A stretch of DNA of 22,319 nt from an alpha proteobacterium SCGC AAA240-E13. GTDB lineage: Bacteria; Pseudomonadota; Alphaproteobacteria; Pelagibacterales; Pelagibacteraceae. The notes under the pieces were generated by a model. The model did not search any database and was not told where the DNA came from. It saw only the letters and a list, made by a program, of their open reading frames with translations. The DNA lies in the NCBI GenBank assembly GCA_000504625.1, contig AZHR01000020.1, positions 1-22,319 of the forward strand. The letters run 5' to 3'. Of the stretch, positions 1 to 7,521 are shown one piece after another. Position 1 is the first letter of the stretch; each line of letters begins with the position of its first letter. The position numbers and the translations under genes were made by a program.

Positions 1-366
1 AAAAAAAGAGATATTAATACGCTTATTTCAGGCGCAAGAATGAATATAGATGCAATGCTTGCTGAAACTGAACTATCTATAAAACAACTTTTAAATTTAA
101 AAGAGGGTGATATAATAGCATTTAATAAAAATGCTACAAGTGCATCTACAAAACTATACATAAACAATAAAGAAAAATGGCTAGGAATTGCAGGTACTCA
201 AAACAACAGAAAAGCAGTACAAATAAAATCAAATATCGATCATGAAAAAATGGAAACATTAAAAGTTCTAAAAGGATTAAATGAACAACGAGTATTAGAA
301 GCTAAACAAGCACAAGAAGCTATAGATAGTTTATTAAAAACAAGAGATGAATTTACAACACAATAA
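1..366 (+). CDS. fliM: FliM flagellar motor switch protein, 3' partial
   Basis: The reading frame is open from base 1, which is the first base of codon 249 of the full gene at 19933-21042, and it stops at base 366. The 121 residues are the C-terminal SpoA-like domain of FliM, the part that builds the cytoplasmic C-ring of the flagellar motor together with FliN. An ATG at base 40 lies inside this domain and is not a real start. The gene is cut by the window edge, not by a mutation. Its last 20 bases overlap the start of the rhomboid gene, as in the second copy. Confidence 0.95.
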   Translation, partial: KKRDINTLISGARMNIDAMLAETELSIKQLLNLKEGDIIAFNKNATSASTKLYINNKEKWLGIAGTQNNRKAVQIKSNIDHEKMETLKVLKGLNEQRVLEAKQAQEAIDSLLKTRDEFTTQ

Positions 367-886
367 TACAAAATTATTAACAATTACCAATATAATAATA
401 TTATCTAATTTTATTATATTTGGTATCCAAAACCAAATTGAATCTTTAACTACACTATTAGGTCTTAATATCTTATTTTTTCAATATAATTTTTATTATC
501 AACTATTTTCTACTATGTTTATTCATGGTGGTATTGCTCATATATTGATGAATATGCTAGTTTTATTTCAATTTGGTACAACAATAGAAAGTCATCTTGG
601 AAAAGTAAAATATATACTTTTATATTTTTTAGGGGGTACTCTTACATCTATTGGTACTTTAGTATATATGTACTATACAAATTCTTGGGTAAATGTAATA
701 GGAGCAAGTGGAGCTATTAGTGTGCTTCTTGGTTGGTTTGCTCTAAAAAACAATATACAAAGAAATGGTATAATAGTATGGGTTATTCTAATATCTTTTG
801 CACCGCTACTTTTAGGACTTCCAATTGCTTGGTATTCTCATCTTATTGGTTTTGCTCTTGGATGGCTATTAGGCTATATAATATAA
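347..886 (+). CDS. Rhomboid-family intramembrane serine protease
   Basis: The 179-residue protein is highly hydrophobic, with about six membrane segments. It carries rhomboid signatures: an HGGIAHILMNM stretch (the HxxxN-type motif of helix 2), a GASGAIS motif with the catalytic serine in the middle of the protein, and a histidine in the last helix (WYSHLIGFALGW) that would complete the Ser-His dyad. Such enzymes cut transmembrane segments of client proteins within the inner membrane. The length is close to a minimal bacterial six-helix rhomboid. The start lies 20 bases inside the end of fliM in another frame, which suggests translational coupling. The substrate is unknown; whether the link to the flagellar operon means a function or only a shared promoter cannot be told. 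A second identical copy lies at 21023-21562. Confidence 0.9.
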   Translation: MNLQHNNTKLLTITNIIILSNFIIFGIQNQIESLTTLLGLNILFFQYNFYYQLFSTMFIHGGIAHILMNMLVLFQFGTTIESHLGKVKYILLYFLGGTLTSIGTLVYMYYTNSWVNVIGASGAISVLLGWFALKNNIQRNGIIVWVILISFAPLLLGLPIAWYSHLIGFALGWLLGYII

Positions 887-949
887 GGGTTTATAGCACT
901 TTTGTAAATTTACATTTTTAAAAATATAAAATATTTTTTGAGTGATTTT

Positions 950-1020
950 AAGTGTATTTTTGGTAAGCTAAGGTGTATAAAAAAGTGTATATGTTATAAT
1001 TTTTTATAAATTTTATACAC
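950..1020 (+). promoter_or_regulatory. Integrase promoter with GTGTAT repeats (candidate operator or arm sites)
   Basis: An extended -10 element, TG-T-TATAAT, lies at 992-1000 and should drive the integrase. Around it are three direct AGTGTAT/GGTGTAT copies (about 950, 972 and 983) and one inverted copy (TTTTATACAC at 1011-1020). GTGTATAAAA (973-982) and TTTTATACAC (1011-1020) form a perfect 10-base inverted repeat with the -10 element between them. Repeated short boxes next to an integrase gene are typical of repressor operators or arm-type recombinase sites. The role is inferred; the repeats are directly visible. Confidence 0.6.
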
Positions 1021-1032
1021 TTTGGAATAAAA

Positions 1033-2277
1033 ATGGCACAATATGCAGGTATCAAAAAGAAAAAACTAAAAAATGGCTCTATTGCTATTATGGTTCGATT
1101 TAAACATTTAGGTATAACATATCCAGTAAAAAACTTTACTAAACTATTTGAAGTAAGAACAGAAAAAAGTGCATTTGATAAACTTTTGGAAGTAAAAAAT
1201 TTACTCTCACAAGGTAAAGACCCTTTTTCAAACTCTTTAAATACACTAAATCAAATTTTTGAAAAAAGAATGGAAACAAATCTAAAAAATGGTATTTGGA
1301 CTCAATCAACTACAAAAGGTTATCAATACTTTTATAACAAACATATAAGAAATAGTATAGGACACTATAAAATTGAAAAAATAAAATATGAACATATTAT
1401 AAAAATATTGAATAATTTTAACAATACCCAATCAGGGTCTAAAAATACACTTATTGATATTTTAAAACCAATTTTTCAAGAGGAGTTTAATAAAAATAAC
1501 ATTATTGAAAATATAATGTTAAAAATACCAAAATATACAGTAAAAATTCAAAAAGAAGATTTAAGTAAAAGAACAAATCTAAACTATACAGATATTGTAA
1601 GAAAACTTTATAATGCAATACCACTTTATAATCAAGCAAAAAAACACAACATAGAACAACATAAAATATTTCTTTATATGCTGTTATTAACTGCTCATAG
1701 ATTTGGAGAATTAACTCAACTTGAAAAAAAACATTGTGATATAGAAAAAAGAAAAATTATAGCACCAAAAGAGATAACAAAAACAAAAGAGGACTACCAC
1801 TACCCTATACCAGATGAGTGTATAGAATATATAAAAAATCATAAAGGTGGAAAACTATTTAATATTCCAAGAGGTGGAACAGCAAGTAGAGTTTTTCATA
1901 GATTGTTAATAAAAGCAAATATACAAACTATCAATAATCATAGTATATCAATGCACGATACAAGAAAATTAATGTTATCTATTATGATTACTAAACTAAA
2001 TATAGATAGTAGATTGGCTGATTATTGTTTAGATCATAAACCACAAGGGACAATCAAACACTATCTTGAATTTACTTATGAAGATAAAGTAAAAGCATAT
2101 AATAGATATTGGAACTATATAAGAAATATAGTTGAAAAAGAGTCAATATCTCCAATACCTATAAAAACTCAAAATAATAGTTTTGATAGATTAAAAGAGT
2201 TAGTTGATATGCTTAAAAATGGTTTTATTACACAACAACAGTTTGAAATTGAAAGAGATAAATTGTATAATTCATAG
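1033..2277 (+). CDS. Tyrosine recombinase / phage-type integrase
   Basis: The 414-residue protein has the layout of a mobile-element integrase: an N-terminal DNA-binding region (lysine-rich, residues 1-60), a SAM-like core-binding region (about 75-165) and a C-terminal catalytic domain. The catalytic set is complete by eye: R223 in AHRFGEL, H308 and R311 in HDTR, H335 in LDHK and the nucleophile Y344 in HYLEF. Such enzymes move genomic islands and prophages by site-specific recombination. The length suits an island integrase better than XerC/XerD/XerH. The start at 1033 has a weak GGAA ribosome site and a well-placed promoter. It lies 146 bases after the rhomboid gene and is followed closely by a small unknown gene. 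No tRNA target site or attachment repeat is recognisable nearby. The 5' half is repeated at 21709-22319. Confidence 0.93.
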   Translation: MAQYAGIKKKKLKNGSIAIMVRFKHLGITYPVKNFTKLFEVRTEKSAFDKLLEVKNLLSQGKDPFSNSLNTLNQIFEKRMETNLKNGIWTQSTTKGYQYFYNKHIRNSIGHYKIEKIKYEHIIKILNNFNNTQSGSKNTLIDILKPIFQEEFNKNNIIENIMLKIPKYTVKIQKEDLSKRTNLNYTDIVRKLYNAIPLYNQAKKHNIEQHKIFLYMLLLTAHRFGELTQLEKKHCDIEKRKIIAPKEITKTKEDYHYPIPDECIEYIKNHKGGKLFNIPRGGTASRVFHRLLIKANIQTINNHSISMHDTRKLMLSIMITKLNIDSRLADYCLDHKPQGTIKHYLEFTYEDKVKAYNRYWNYIRNIVEKESISPIPIKTQNNSFDRLKELVDMLKNGFITQQQFEIERDKLYNS

Positions 2278-2298
2278 TATAAAATCAAAGGGTAAAGT

Positions 2299-2697
2299 TT
2301 GGGTTCAAAAAATAGAATTTTTTTAGGTATTATCACACCTTTAATAGTGCATAATATTAGAAATATTTTTAAAAGTAAAAAATTATTTATATCAAATAAA
2401 AAAGCAAAAAAAATATCAATAGACCATCCAAAACAAGCAGTATATATTGAAAAACATAGTTTTCAAGTATTGTTAGATAATTGTATAGCATCTTGTGAAT
2501 ATAAAGAAGATGGTATTATAAATTTTATCACATATACAAACAATGAATATCTGATATTTGGAATATCTAACAATAATTTTTACAATGAACTATCAACTAT
2601 TTTCAAACCAAGTATAAGACAACTTATAAAATGTAAAGATACAATAGTATTTTTTAAAAATGAATATAAAATAGAGTTCGAAAAGTATATAAATTAA
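2299..2697 (+). CDS. Small protein of unknown function downstream of integrase
   Basis: This 132-residue basic protein starts at a TTG preceded by an AAAGGG ribosome site (2287-2292), 21 bases after the integrase stop, so the two are probably co-transcribed. A short hydrophobic stretch near the N-terminus (FLGIITPLIV) could be a membrane anchor or part of a fold. No catalytic motif is recognisable; the rest looks like a compact alpha/beta domain with one CxxxC-like pair (CIASC). It may be an accessory protein of the mobile element, but that rests only on position. The stop codon lies within the 5' end of the candidate structured RNA. Confidence 0.6.
   Translation: MGSKNRIFLGIITPLIVHNIRNIFKSKKLFISNKKAKKISIDHPKQAVYIEKHSFQVLLDNCIASCEYKEDGIINFITYTNNEYLIFGISNNNFYNELSTIFKPSIRQLIKCKDTIVFFKNEYKIEFEKYIN
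2686..2694 (+). promoter_or_regulatory. Possible -10 element for the structured RNA
   Basis: TATATAAAT at the very end of the small upstream gene would place a transcription start near 2698-2702, the 5' end of the candidate RNA. No convincing -35 element is seen, which is usual for housekeeping promoters in Campylobacterota. Confidence 0.3.
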
Positions 2698-2842
2698 GTG
2701 GTGGGAGGGAAGCACCCCACATCTTTTCCATACCAGTCCGCCTTGAGTATAAACTCCTAAATATTTAACCTACTCTAAAGATAGATTAATTTAAGGGTAT
2801 GAGGCATATGAATTCCCATATTTTCACTTCACTTAATTTTTT
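2694..2842 (+). ncRNA. Candidate structured RNA (possibly 6S-like) with terminator
   Basis: The stretch has GC-rich patches quite unlike the surrounding AT-rich spacers and can fold into one long, bulged hairpin. The pairings visible by eye are TTAAGTG 2694-2700 with CACTTAA 2830-2836, GGGAA 2707-2711 with TTCCC 2813-2817, CATACC 2729-2734 with GGTATG 2796-2801, and GAGTA 2745-2749 with TACTC 2771-2775. A small side hairpin GTGGG/CCCAC (2701-2705, 2716-2720) is possible. A run of six T follows the basal stem at 2837-2842, as at a Rho-independent end. The CCAGTCC...CTTGAG stretch near position 35 of the RNA recalls the 5' arm of E. coli 6S RNA, but at about 145 bases it is shorter than usual 6S RNA. 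An SRP RNA was considered and fits less well. The identity is uncertain; the presence of a structured transcript is more likely than not. Confidence 0.45.
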
Positions 2843-2859
2843 ATTAATAAAATTATACT

Positions 2860-2908
2860 ACAAACTAACTAAAAAAGTCAATAAGTAAAAATACAATTTT
2901 TTACTTAT
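2860..2908 (-). terminator. Rho-independent terminator of the LamG gene
   Basis: ATAAGTAAAAA (2881-2891) and TTTTTACTTAT (2898-2908) form an 11-base perfect stem with a 6-base loop. Read on the minus strand, a run of six T follows three to four bases after the stem (about 2871-2876). The stem overlaps the stop codon of the LamG gene. It faces the T-run end of the candidate RNA on the plus strand, so the two units converge here. Confidence 0.75.
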
Positions 2909-4025
2909 ATATCCAAAATCCCTCATCTGCTTCAATACTATCAAAACTATCAAATCCATGATTTTGAATAAGTGCTTTTTTTGCACTATCTGGTGAGTAG
3001 GCTCTCCAACTATTATTTATATCATTATATTTCCATATAAATTTTGTATTATTAAATATATCAAGATTTTGTATAGAACTACTTGTTCCTAATAGATGCC
3101 AACCATTTGATAGATTATCTAATTTATCAGTAGTTATAGAAGATACTTTTGTAGTATTTACCTCTTGAAGTGTAGTATAATCTACTGGTACAGTTGTATT
3201 TGTCTCCCAATCTGCTGGAGCATCACACTTGCTTGGAAATTGAAACCATCTATTAGTAATTGGACTTTTAGCATATATAATTTCATCTGAACAACCTAAT
3301 TTATAAAGTGCTTTTATCTCATCTTCATTTAAGGCTCGATTATAGATACGGAGGTCGTCTATTAAACCGTCATTATACCAATCAGAACGTTCTGGTTTAC
3401 CTGTATCATTTTCTTTATATCCAACTGCCCCGATAGAAACACCACTAAAAGTTCCACTCCAACTTAATTTTGAATCATAAAAAGTTTTTTCTGTATCAAA
3501 CTGTCCATCTATATATAACTTAAAAGTATAACCATCAATTATTCCTAATACATGATGCCATTTTCCATCACTTATATACAAATTTGATTTAATTCTATTA
3601 TCCCAATCCCAACTAGTATTTCGATACATTAATGATAATTTATTTTCATAAATCATAAAATAATACCATCCACTTGTAGTATTATCTGAAAATATTGTAG
3701 CATTATCATCTGTTGTTTTTATAAAAGCGGACAAAGTTATATTTTCACTAATGTAATTTACATCAAATTCATTGTAGTGCCCCAAATTTATATATTGATT
3801 ATTGTCATTTTTATTGTTATCAAAACTAACTGCCTTTCCAATAACTCCATCTACATATTCTACTCCACCATATTGTGTTCCATTATTACCATTTCCACTA
3901 CTATCATTTGCATCTCCTTCAAACTCATAGTGTGCTACTAAACCATCGCTTAGGTTTATATCTGCAAATATATTTGTAGTAAATAAACCACTTACTAATA
4001 CTACACTTGATATTAGTTTTTTCAT
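2901..4025 (-). CDS. Secreted LamG/concanavalin-like domain protein
   Basis: The 374-residue protein begins with a clear signal peptide (residues 1-21, cleavage after NIFA). Residues about 25-245 form a LamG/concanavalin A-like lectin domain, with the usual LVAHYEFEGDANDSSGNGN opening, a GKWHHV strand, KLYIDG and the closing IDDLRIYNRALNEDEI. A linker with CDAPADWE follows, and residues 308-374 form a small module, GWHLLGTS...FIWKY...WRAYS...EGFWIY. This last module also occurs twice at the N-terminus of the giant protein at 7522-16926. LamG domains bind glycans or surface ligands, so a role at the cell surface is likely, but the ligand is unknown. The start is set by a strong GGAGAG ribosome site and the signal peptide. 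It is a single-gene unit with its own terminator. Confidence 0.85.
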   Translation of the reverse strand: MKKLISSVVLVSGLFTTNIFADINLSDGLVAHYEFEGDANDSSGNGNNGTQYGGVEYVDGVIGKAVSFDNNKNDNNQYINLGHYNEFDVNYISENITLSAFIKTTDDNATIFSDNTTSGWYYFMIYENKLSLMYRNTSWDWDNRIKSNLYISDGKWHHVLGIIDGYTFKLYIDGQFDTEKTFYDSKLSWSGTFSGVSIGAVGYKENDTGKPERSDWYNDGLIDDLRIYNRALNEDEIKALYKLGCSDEIIYAKSPITNRWFQFPSKCDAPADWETNTTVPVDYTTLQEVNTTKVSSITTDKLDNLSNGWHLLGTSSSIQNLDIFNNTKFIWKYNDINNSWRAYSPDSAKKALIQNHGFDSFDSIEADEGFWIYK

Positions 4026-4212
4026 CTTCTCTCCAATTTGTTTTTTTTGATTTTAAAATAATTCGTAGATTTTAGCAAAATTTAAGTAAAAATGATATTA
4101 GATAAATAAAAAATTTAACTATATTTTTTCTTATTAATCTTTAATATAATATGCTTCTCTTTTACCCTTTTTGATTTTGTATCAAATATTATTATTTTAT
4201 GATTATTTACTG

Positions 4213-4225
4213 ATGTTACGATAAT
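4213..4225 (+). repeat. Left terminal inverted repeat of the IS
   Basis: This 13-base sequence is the exact reverse complement of 5519-5531. It lies 34 bases beyond the transposase stop codon. Confidence 0.75.
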
Positions 4226-4258
4226 CTAAATTTCAATATTTAATAAAATTGTTACTAT

Positions 4259-5326
4259 TTAGGCACACTCCAATTCAGCAACTTTTTTATAGGCGACCTT
4301 GAGAACTTCAATATAAATCTTTTCTTTAATTGCAAAATGATTCATCTTGTAATTCAAGCGTAGTTTTTCAAGTTTAATAAATGCTAACACGGTTAGATTG
4401 ATATGATTTCTTTGTGATATTTCAACTCTAGTTGGAGAGTGTTCTATTTTTAAATTTTGTTTTAAAGATTTATGATATTCCTCGATTTTCCACCGTTTTT
4501 GATAGATTTCAAGTGTCTTTGAAAAAGATATATTTGTATCGTTAGTAATAAGATATAGGTACAGAGGTTCACCATCGTTGCCGTTTTTGACAATTTGCCT
4601 ACCAATATTTAAAGGTATATTACAACCTTTTAAATATATAAGCTGACTACTACAAGCTCCTATATCTATGCTATCAATATTAACATATTTTCCTTTATTT
4701 TTATCTTCAAGAGATAATGCAATTTTACGATTCTTTTTAATAGGTGCAATAAACTTTTTATTTAATATATTTGCTATAAACTCGATATTATCTGATGTTG
4801 TAAACCATTTATCCATTAAAATATATTTATATTTTATATGATTATTAAAATGTAAAATTTCTAATTTATCTCTCATTATTTCATTTTTGGTAAACATACT
4901 TTTTTTAATATATTTTTGATATTTATCATTCCATACATCTTCAGTTTTAGTAATTATTTCATACCCAAGTGGTATAGAAATACCACTATCATCTGTATAT
5001 TGAAAATTTAACATCATAATACCTTTGACACTTTTTCCACTTACATGGTCAAAATGCCAAGATACTACTTCATTGACTTTACTATATGGTTTATGAAGCA
5101 AAGTATCATCAACTATAATACAGCCATCTTCATCATTTTCATAATCTCTTAAAAATGGTTTTATAGTTTTCCATAATTTTGTATCATCATCTAAAGAATC
5201 ATCAAGTAATAAATTTTTTGTAAAAACATCATGACTCTTACCTGTAAGTTGTGATAGTTTTGTCATCTCAATCTTTCCAAATGAACTTAACATAAAATTT
5301 TGATAATATTCTTCTAAATTACTCAT
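4259..5326 (-). CDS. DDE transposase, IS4/IS701-like
   Basis: The 355-residue protein shows the RNase H-type DDE transposase pattern of the IS4 superfamily. The first aspartate is in IVDDTLLHKPYSK (D73/D74), a second is in ILMDKWFTTSDNIEF (D172), and the glutamate is in YQKRWKIEEYHKSLKQ (residues 275-290, E282/E283), equivalent to the Y-(2)-R-(3)-E-(6)-K signature. It cuts and rejoins the element ends. The gene seems intact from its ATG, which has an AAGGAAA ribosome site and a TATAAT -10 box on the minus strand at 5358-5353. It ends just inside the left inverted repeat. The reading frame has no breaks, so the element may be active. Confidence 0.9.
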   Translation of the reverse strand: MSNLEEYYQNFMLSSFGKIEMTKLSQLTGKSHDVFTKNLLLDDSLDDDTKLWKTIKPFLRDYENDEDGCIIVDDTLLHKPYSKVNEVVSWHFDHVSGKSVKGIMMLNFQYTDDSGISIPLGYEIITKTEDVWNDKYQKYIKKSMFTKNEIMRDKLEILHFNNHIKYKYILMDKWFTTSDNIEFIANILNKKFIAPIKKNRKIALSLEDKNKGKYVNIDSIDIGACSSQLIYLKGCNIPLNIGRQIVKNGNDGEPLYLYLITNDTNISFSKTLEIYQKRWKIEEYHKSLKQNLKIEHSPTRVEISQRNHINLTVLAFIKLEKLRLNYKMNHFAIKEKIYIEVLKVAYKKVAELECA

Positions 5327-5518
5327 AAATTTCCTTAGTATTATAAGTATATATTATATCCAAATACTGGTTTAAAAGTGCTTACAAATACTATAAATAA
5401 ATGGTTTATTGGGAATTTGTAATTATATACTATAAGTTGAATTTAGTGTTGGATATAAATTAGTTATTTATCTAAAATGAGTATTTTTGTAGCAGATTAT
5501 TAAATTAATGATTTTCCA

Positions 5519-5531
5519 ATTATCGTAACAT
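5519..5531 (-). repeat. Right terminal inverted repeat of the IS
   Basis: This is the exact reverse complement of 4213-4225. It lies 47 bases before the glmS start codon, so the glmS promoter either overlaps this end or lies within the short remaining spacer. Confidence 0.75.
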
Positions 5532-5578
5532 TAGTTACTTTTAGATAGAATTATAAAAAATATTTAGGTGATAAAAAT

Positions 5579-7408
5579 ATGTGCGGAATTGTAGGATATA
5601 TAGGAAAAAAAGATACAACAAAAATCTTGTTGGATGGTCTAAAAGAGTTAGAATATAGAGGGTATGATAGTGCAGGTATTGCGATACTTCAAAATGGTAA
5701 ATTTCATAATTTTAAAGCTATAGGAAAGATTAAAAATTTAGAAGAAAAAATTATTGATTCAAAATTTCAAACTCAAGATTGCGATCTAAGTATAGGAATA
5801 GGACATACAAGATGGGCAACTCATGGGAAACCCACTGAGCTAAATGCACATCCACATCTAGGAGAGTACTCTTATGTGGTTCATAATGGTATTATAGAAA
5901 ACTATAAAGAGATAAAAGATGAGTTAATAAAAAAAGGACATAAGTTTTTATCTCAAACAGATACAGAGGTAATTGTACATCTTTTTGAATATAATTTTAA
6001 TAAATTAAATAGTACAAAAAAAGCATTTGAAGAAACTATAAAAAAACTTCAAGGTGCATACTCAATATTACTTACAACCAAATCAGAACCAAATAAAATA
6101 TTTTTTATCAAACATGGATCACCATTAGCAATATCTCATGGATTAGAAAATGATGAAGTATTATTTGCTTCAAGCGATGCACCACTTATTGGAAATGCAA
6201 AAGATGTAGTATATCTTGAAGATGGTGTTTGGGGTACTGCAACACCTTCTAAAATAGAATTTTATGATATAGATTTAAATAAATTAGATTTTTCTTTTAT
6301 ACTACTTCCTACGAATAAACAAACAGCAATAAAAGATGGATTTAGATTTTTTATGGAAAAAGAGATATACGAGCAAAGCAGTGTTGTAAGTGATGCTATG
6401 TTAGGGCGAATTAAAGATGATGAGATTATTTTTGAAGAATTATCTAATTTTAATTTAAATGATATTAATGATATAAAAATATGTGCATGTGGAACTAGCT
6501 ATCATGCTAGTTTAACTGCAAGTTATCTTTTTGAAAGGTATGCAAAGATTAGATGTAGTGTTGAAATAGCAAGCGAATTTAGATATAAAGAACCACTATT
6601 AGAAAAAAATACATTGTTTATAGTAGTATCTCAAAGTGGAGAAACAGCAGATACACTAGAAGCATTAAAAATGGCAAAAAATGCAGGACTTAAAAGTATT
6701 GCGGTGTGTAATGTAGATAATAGTTCTATGACTAGAGTATCTGATGCTACAATACTAACAAGAGCTGGTATTGAAAAAGGGGTAGCTAGTACAAAAGCAT
6801 TTTCTACTCAAACAGTGGTTTTATGGATGATGACACTATATTTTGCAAAGCAAAAAAATAGTATAAAAAATGATATTTTACAAGAGCATTTAAAAGTTTT
6901 AAGAGAGGTGCCAAAAAGCTTAATAGTAGAAGATAAAGTACATGAAAAATGTAAACGACTTAGCAAAAGGTATCTTCACGGACATGGTTTTTTCTTTATA
7001 GGTCGGGATATTTTCTTTCCTTTGGCACTTGAGGGTGCTTTGAAATTAAAAGAGATTAGTTATCTTCACGCAGAGGGGTATCCAGCAGGTGAGATGAAAC
7101 ATGGTCCTATAGCTCTTGCAGATCCAGAACTTTTTACAATAGCTTTAATGCCTCAACATCTACACTATGAAAAAATAAAATCAAATGTAGAGGAGTTAAG
7201 TGCAAGAGATAGTACAATTTGTGCTATCTCACCACTTGATTTTGAATTAGCAGATGATTTTATAAAAACAACTCAAACAAATCATTATATGTTGGAATTT
7301 TTTGAGATGTTAGTAACTCTTCAATTACTTAGTATGGAGATAAGTATTAGACTTGGAAACGATGTGGATATGCCACGAAATCTTGCAAAAAGTGTAACTG
7401 TAGAGTAA
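5579..7408 (+). CDS. glmS: Glutamine-fructose-6-phosphate aminotransferase (isomerizing)
   Basis: The 609-residue enzyme makes glucosamine-6-phosphate from fructose-6-phosphate and glutamine, the first step to UDP-GlcNAc for peptidoglycan and lipopolysaccharide. The start MCGIVGYIG places the nucleophile Cys2 after Met1. Residues 1 to about 225 form the class II glutaminase domain, with GHTRWATHG, the NAHPH loop and HNGIIENY. Two SIS sugar-isomerase domains follow (about 285-420, with CGTSYHAS and SQSGETADT, and about 455-600, with EGALKLKEISYLHAEGYPAGEMKHGP). The C-terminus DMPRNLAKSVTVE is the family's usual end, so the gene is complete. A TAGGTG ribosome site precedes the ATG. No glmS ribozyme or other leader fits in the 47 bases between the IS end and the start. 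It is a housekeeping gene in an otherwise accessory-looking region. Confidence 0.97.
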   Translation: MCGIVGYIGKKDTTKILLDGLKELEYRGYDSAGIAILQNGKFHNFKAIGKIKNLEEKIIDSKFQTQDCDLSIGIGHTRWATHGKPTELNAHPHLGEYSYVVHNGIIENYKEIKDELIKKGHKFLSQTDTEVIVHLFEYNFNKLNSTKKAFEETIKKLQGAYSILLTTKSEPNKIFFIKHGSPLAISHGLENDEVLFASSDAPLIGNAKDVVYLEDGVWGTATPSKIEFYDIDLNKLDFSFILLPTNKQTAIKDGFRFFMEKEIYEQSSVVSDAMLGRIKDDEIIFEELSNFNLNDINDIKICACGTSYHASLTASYLFERYAKIRCSVEIASEFRYKEPLLEKNTLFIVVSQSGETADTLEALKMAKNAGLKSIAVCNVDNSSMTRVSDATILTRAGIEKGVASTKAFSTQTVVLWMMTLYFAKQKNSIKNDILQEHLKVLREVPKSLIVEDKVHEKCKRLSKRYLHGHGFFFIGRDIFFPLALEGALKLKEISYLHAEGYPAGEMKHGPIALADPELFTIALMPQHLHYEKIKSNVEELSARDSTICAISPLDFELADDFIKTTQTNHYMLEFFEMLVTLQLLSMEISIRLGNDVDMPRNLAKSVTVE

Positions 7409-7437
7409 AAAAATTTTATATTAAAATAACTAATAAA

Positions 7438-7462
7438 ATTACTTAATATTTACTTAAGTAAT
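7438..7462. terminator. Weak hairpin after glmS
   Basis: ATTACTTAA (7438-7446) and TTAAGTAAT (7454-7462) form a 9-base stem with a 7-base loop, 30 bases after the glmS stop. No T-run follows on the plus strand, so it is a poor terminator and could instead be a regulatory site for the giant gene downstream. Confidence 0.3.
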
Positions 7463-7521
7463 ATATAAGAGAATAATAGTTAGACTAATGGAATTTTTAC
7501 TTTTAATACGAGGAGAGTTTT

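Larger units (their letters stand above)
1..1643. repeat. Direct repeat, left copy of 1,643-base terminal redundancy
   Basis: This segment reads the same as 20677-22319 (constant offset of 20,676 bases) wherever I compared it, including non-coding spacers. It contains the 3' third of fliM, the whole rhomboid gene, the integrase promoter and the first 203 codons of the integrase. Identity of this kind means either a recent tandem duplication or a circular molecule or contig written out past its starting point. Both repeat edges coincide with the window ends, so no natural end of the repeat is seen. Confidence 0.97.
4213..5531. mobile_element. IS4/IS701-like insertion sequence with 13-base inverted ends
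   Basis: ATGTTACGATAAT at 4213-4225 is matched exactly in inverted orientation at 5519-5531. With one mismatch the match extends three bases further out (ACTRATGTTACGATAAT). The ends enclose one DDE transposase gene, giving an element of about 1.32 kb, a normal size for the group. The left end is 34 bases past the transposase stop; the right end is 48 bases before glmS. No convincing target-site duplication is visible directly outside the ends, so the insertion may be old or the exact ends may differ by a few bases. Confidence 0.75.

Noticed and set aside
40..366. Separate 108-residue gene at the left edge
   Set aside because: It is the C-terminal end of FliM in frame from base 1; the ATG at 40 is internal.
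733..921. 62-residue frame inside the rhomboid gene (and its copy at 21409-21597)
   Set aside because: It lies in another frame of a clear gene, has odd composition rich in C, W and F, and has no ribosome site.
904..940. Terminator after the rhomboid gene
   Set aside because: TGTAAATTTACA is palindromic without a loop, and the following AT-only repeats form no stable stem.
2694..2842. SRP 4.5S RNA, because of the GGGAAGCA motif
   Set aside because: The GGAA tetraloop with its matching CAGG arm cannot be formed around this motif on either strand.
4200..5545. Target-site duplication flanking the insertion sequence
   Set aside because: The bases just outside the inverted ends do not match over more than two or three positions.
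5532..5578. glmS ribozyme/riboswitch or Tn7 attachment in the glmS region
   Set aside because: The spacer upstream of glmS is too short for the ribozyme, and no Tn7-like end or transposition gene follows the glmS 3' end.
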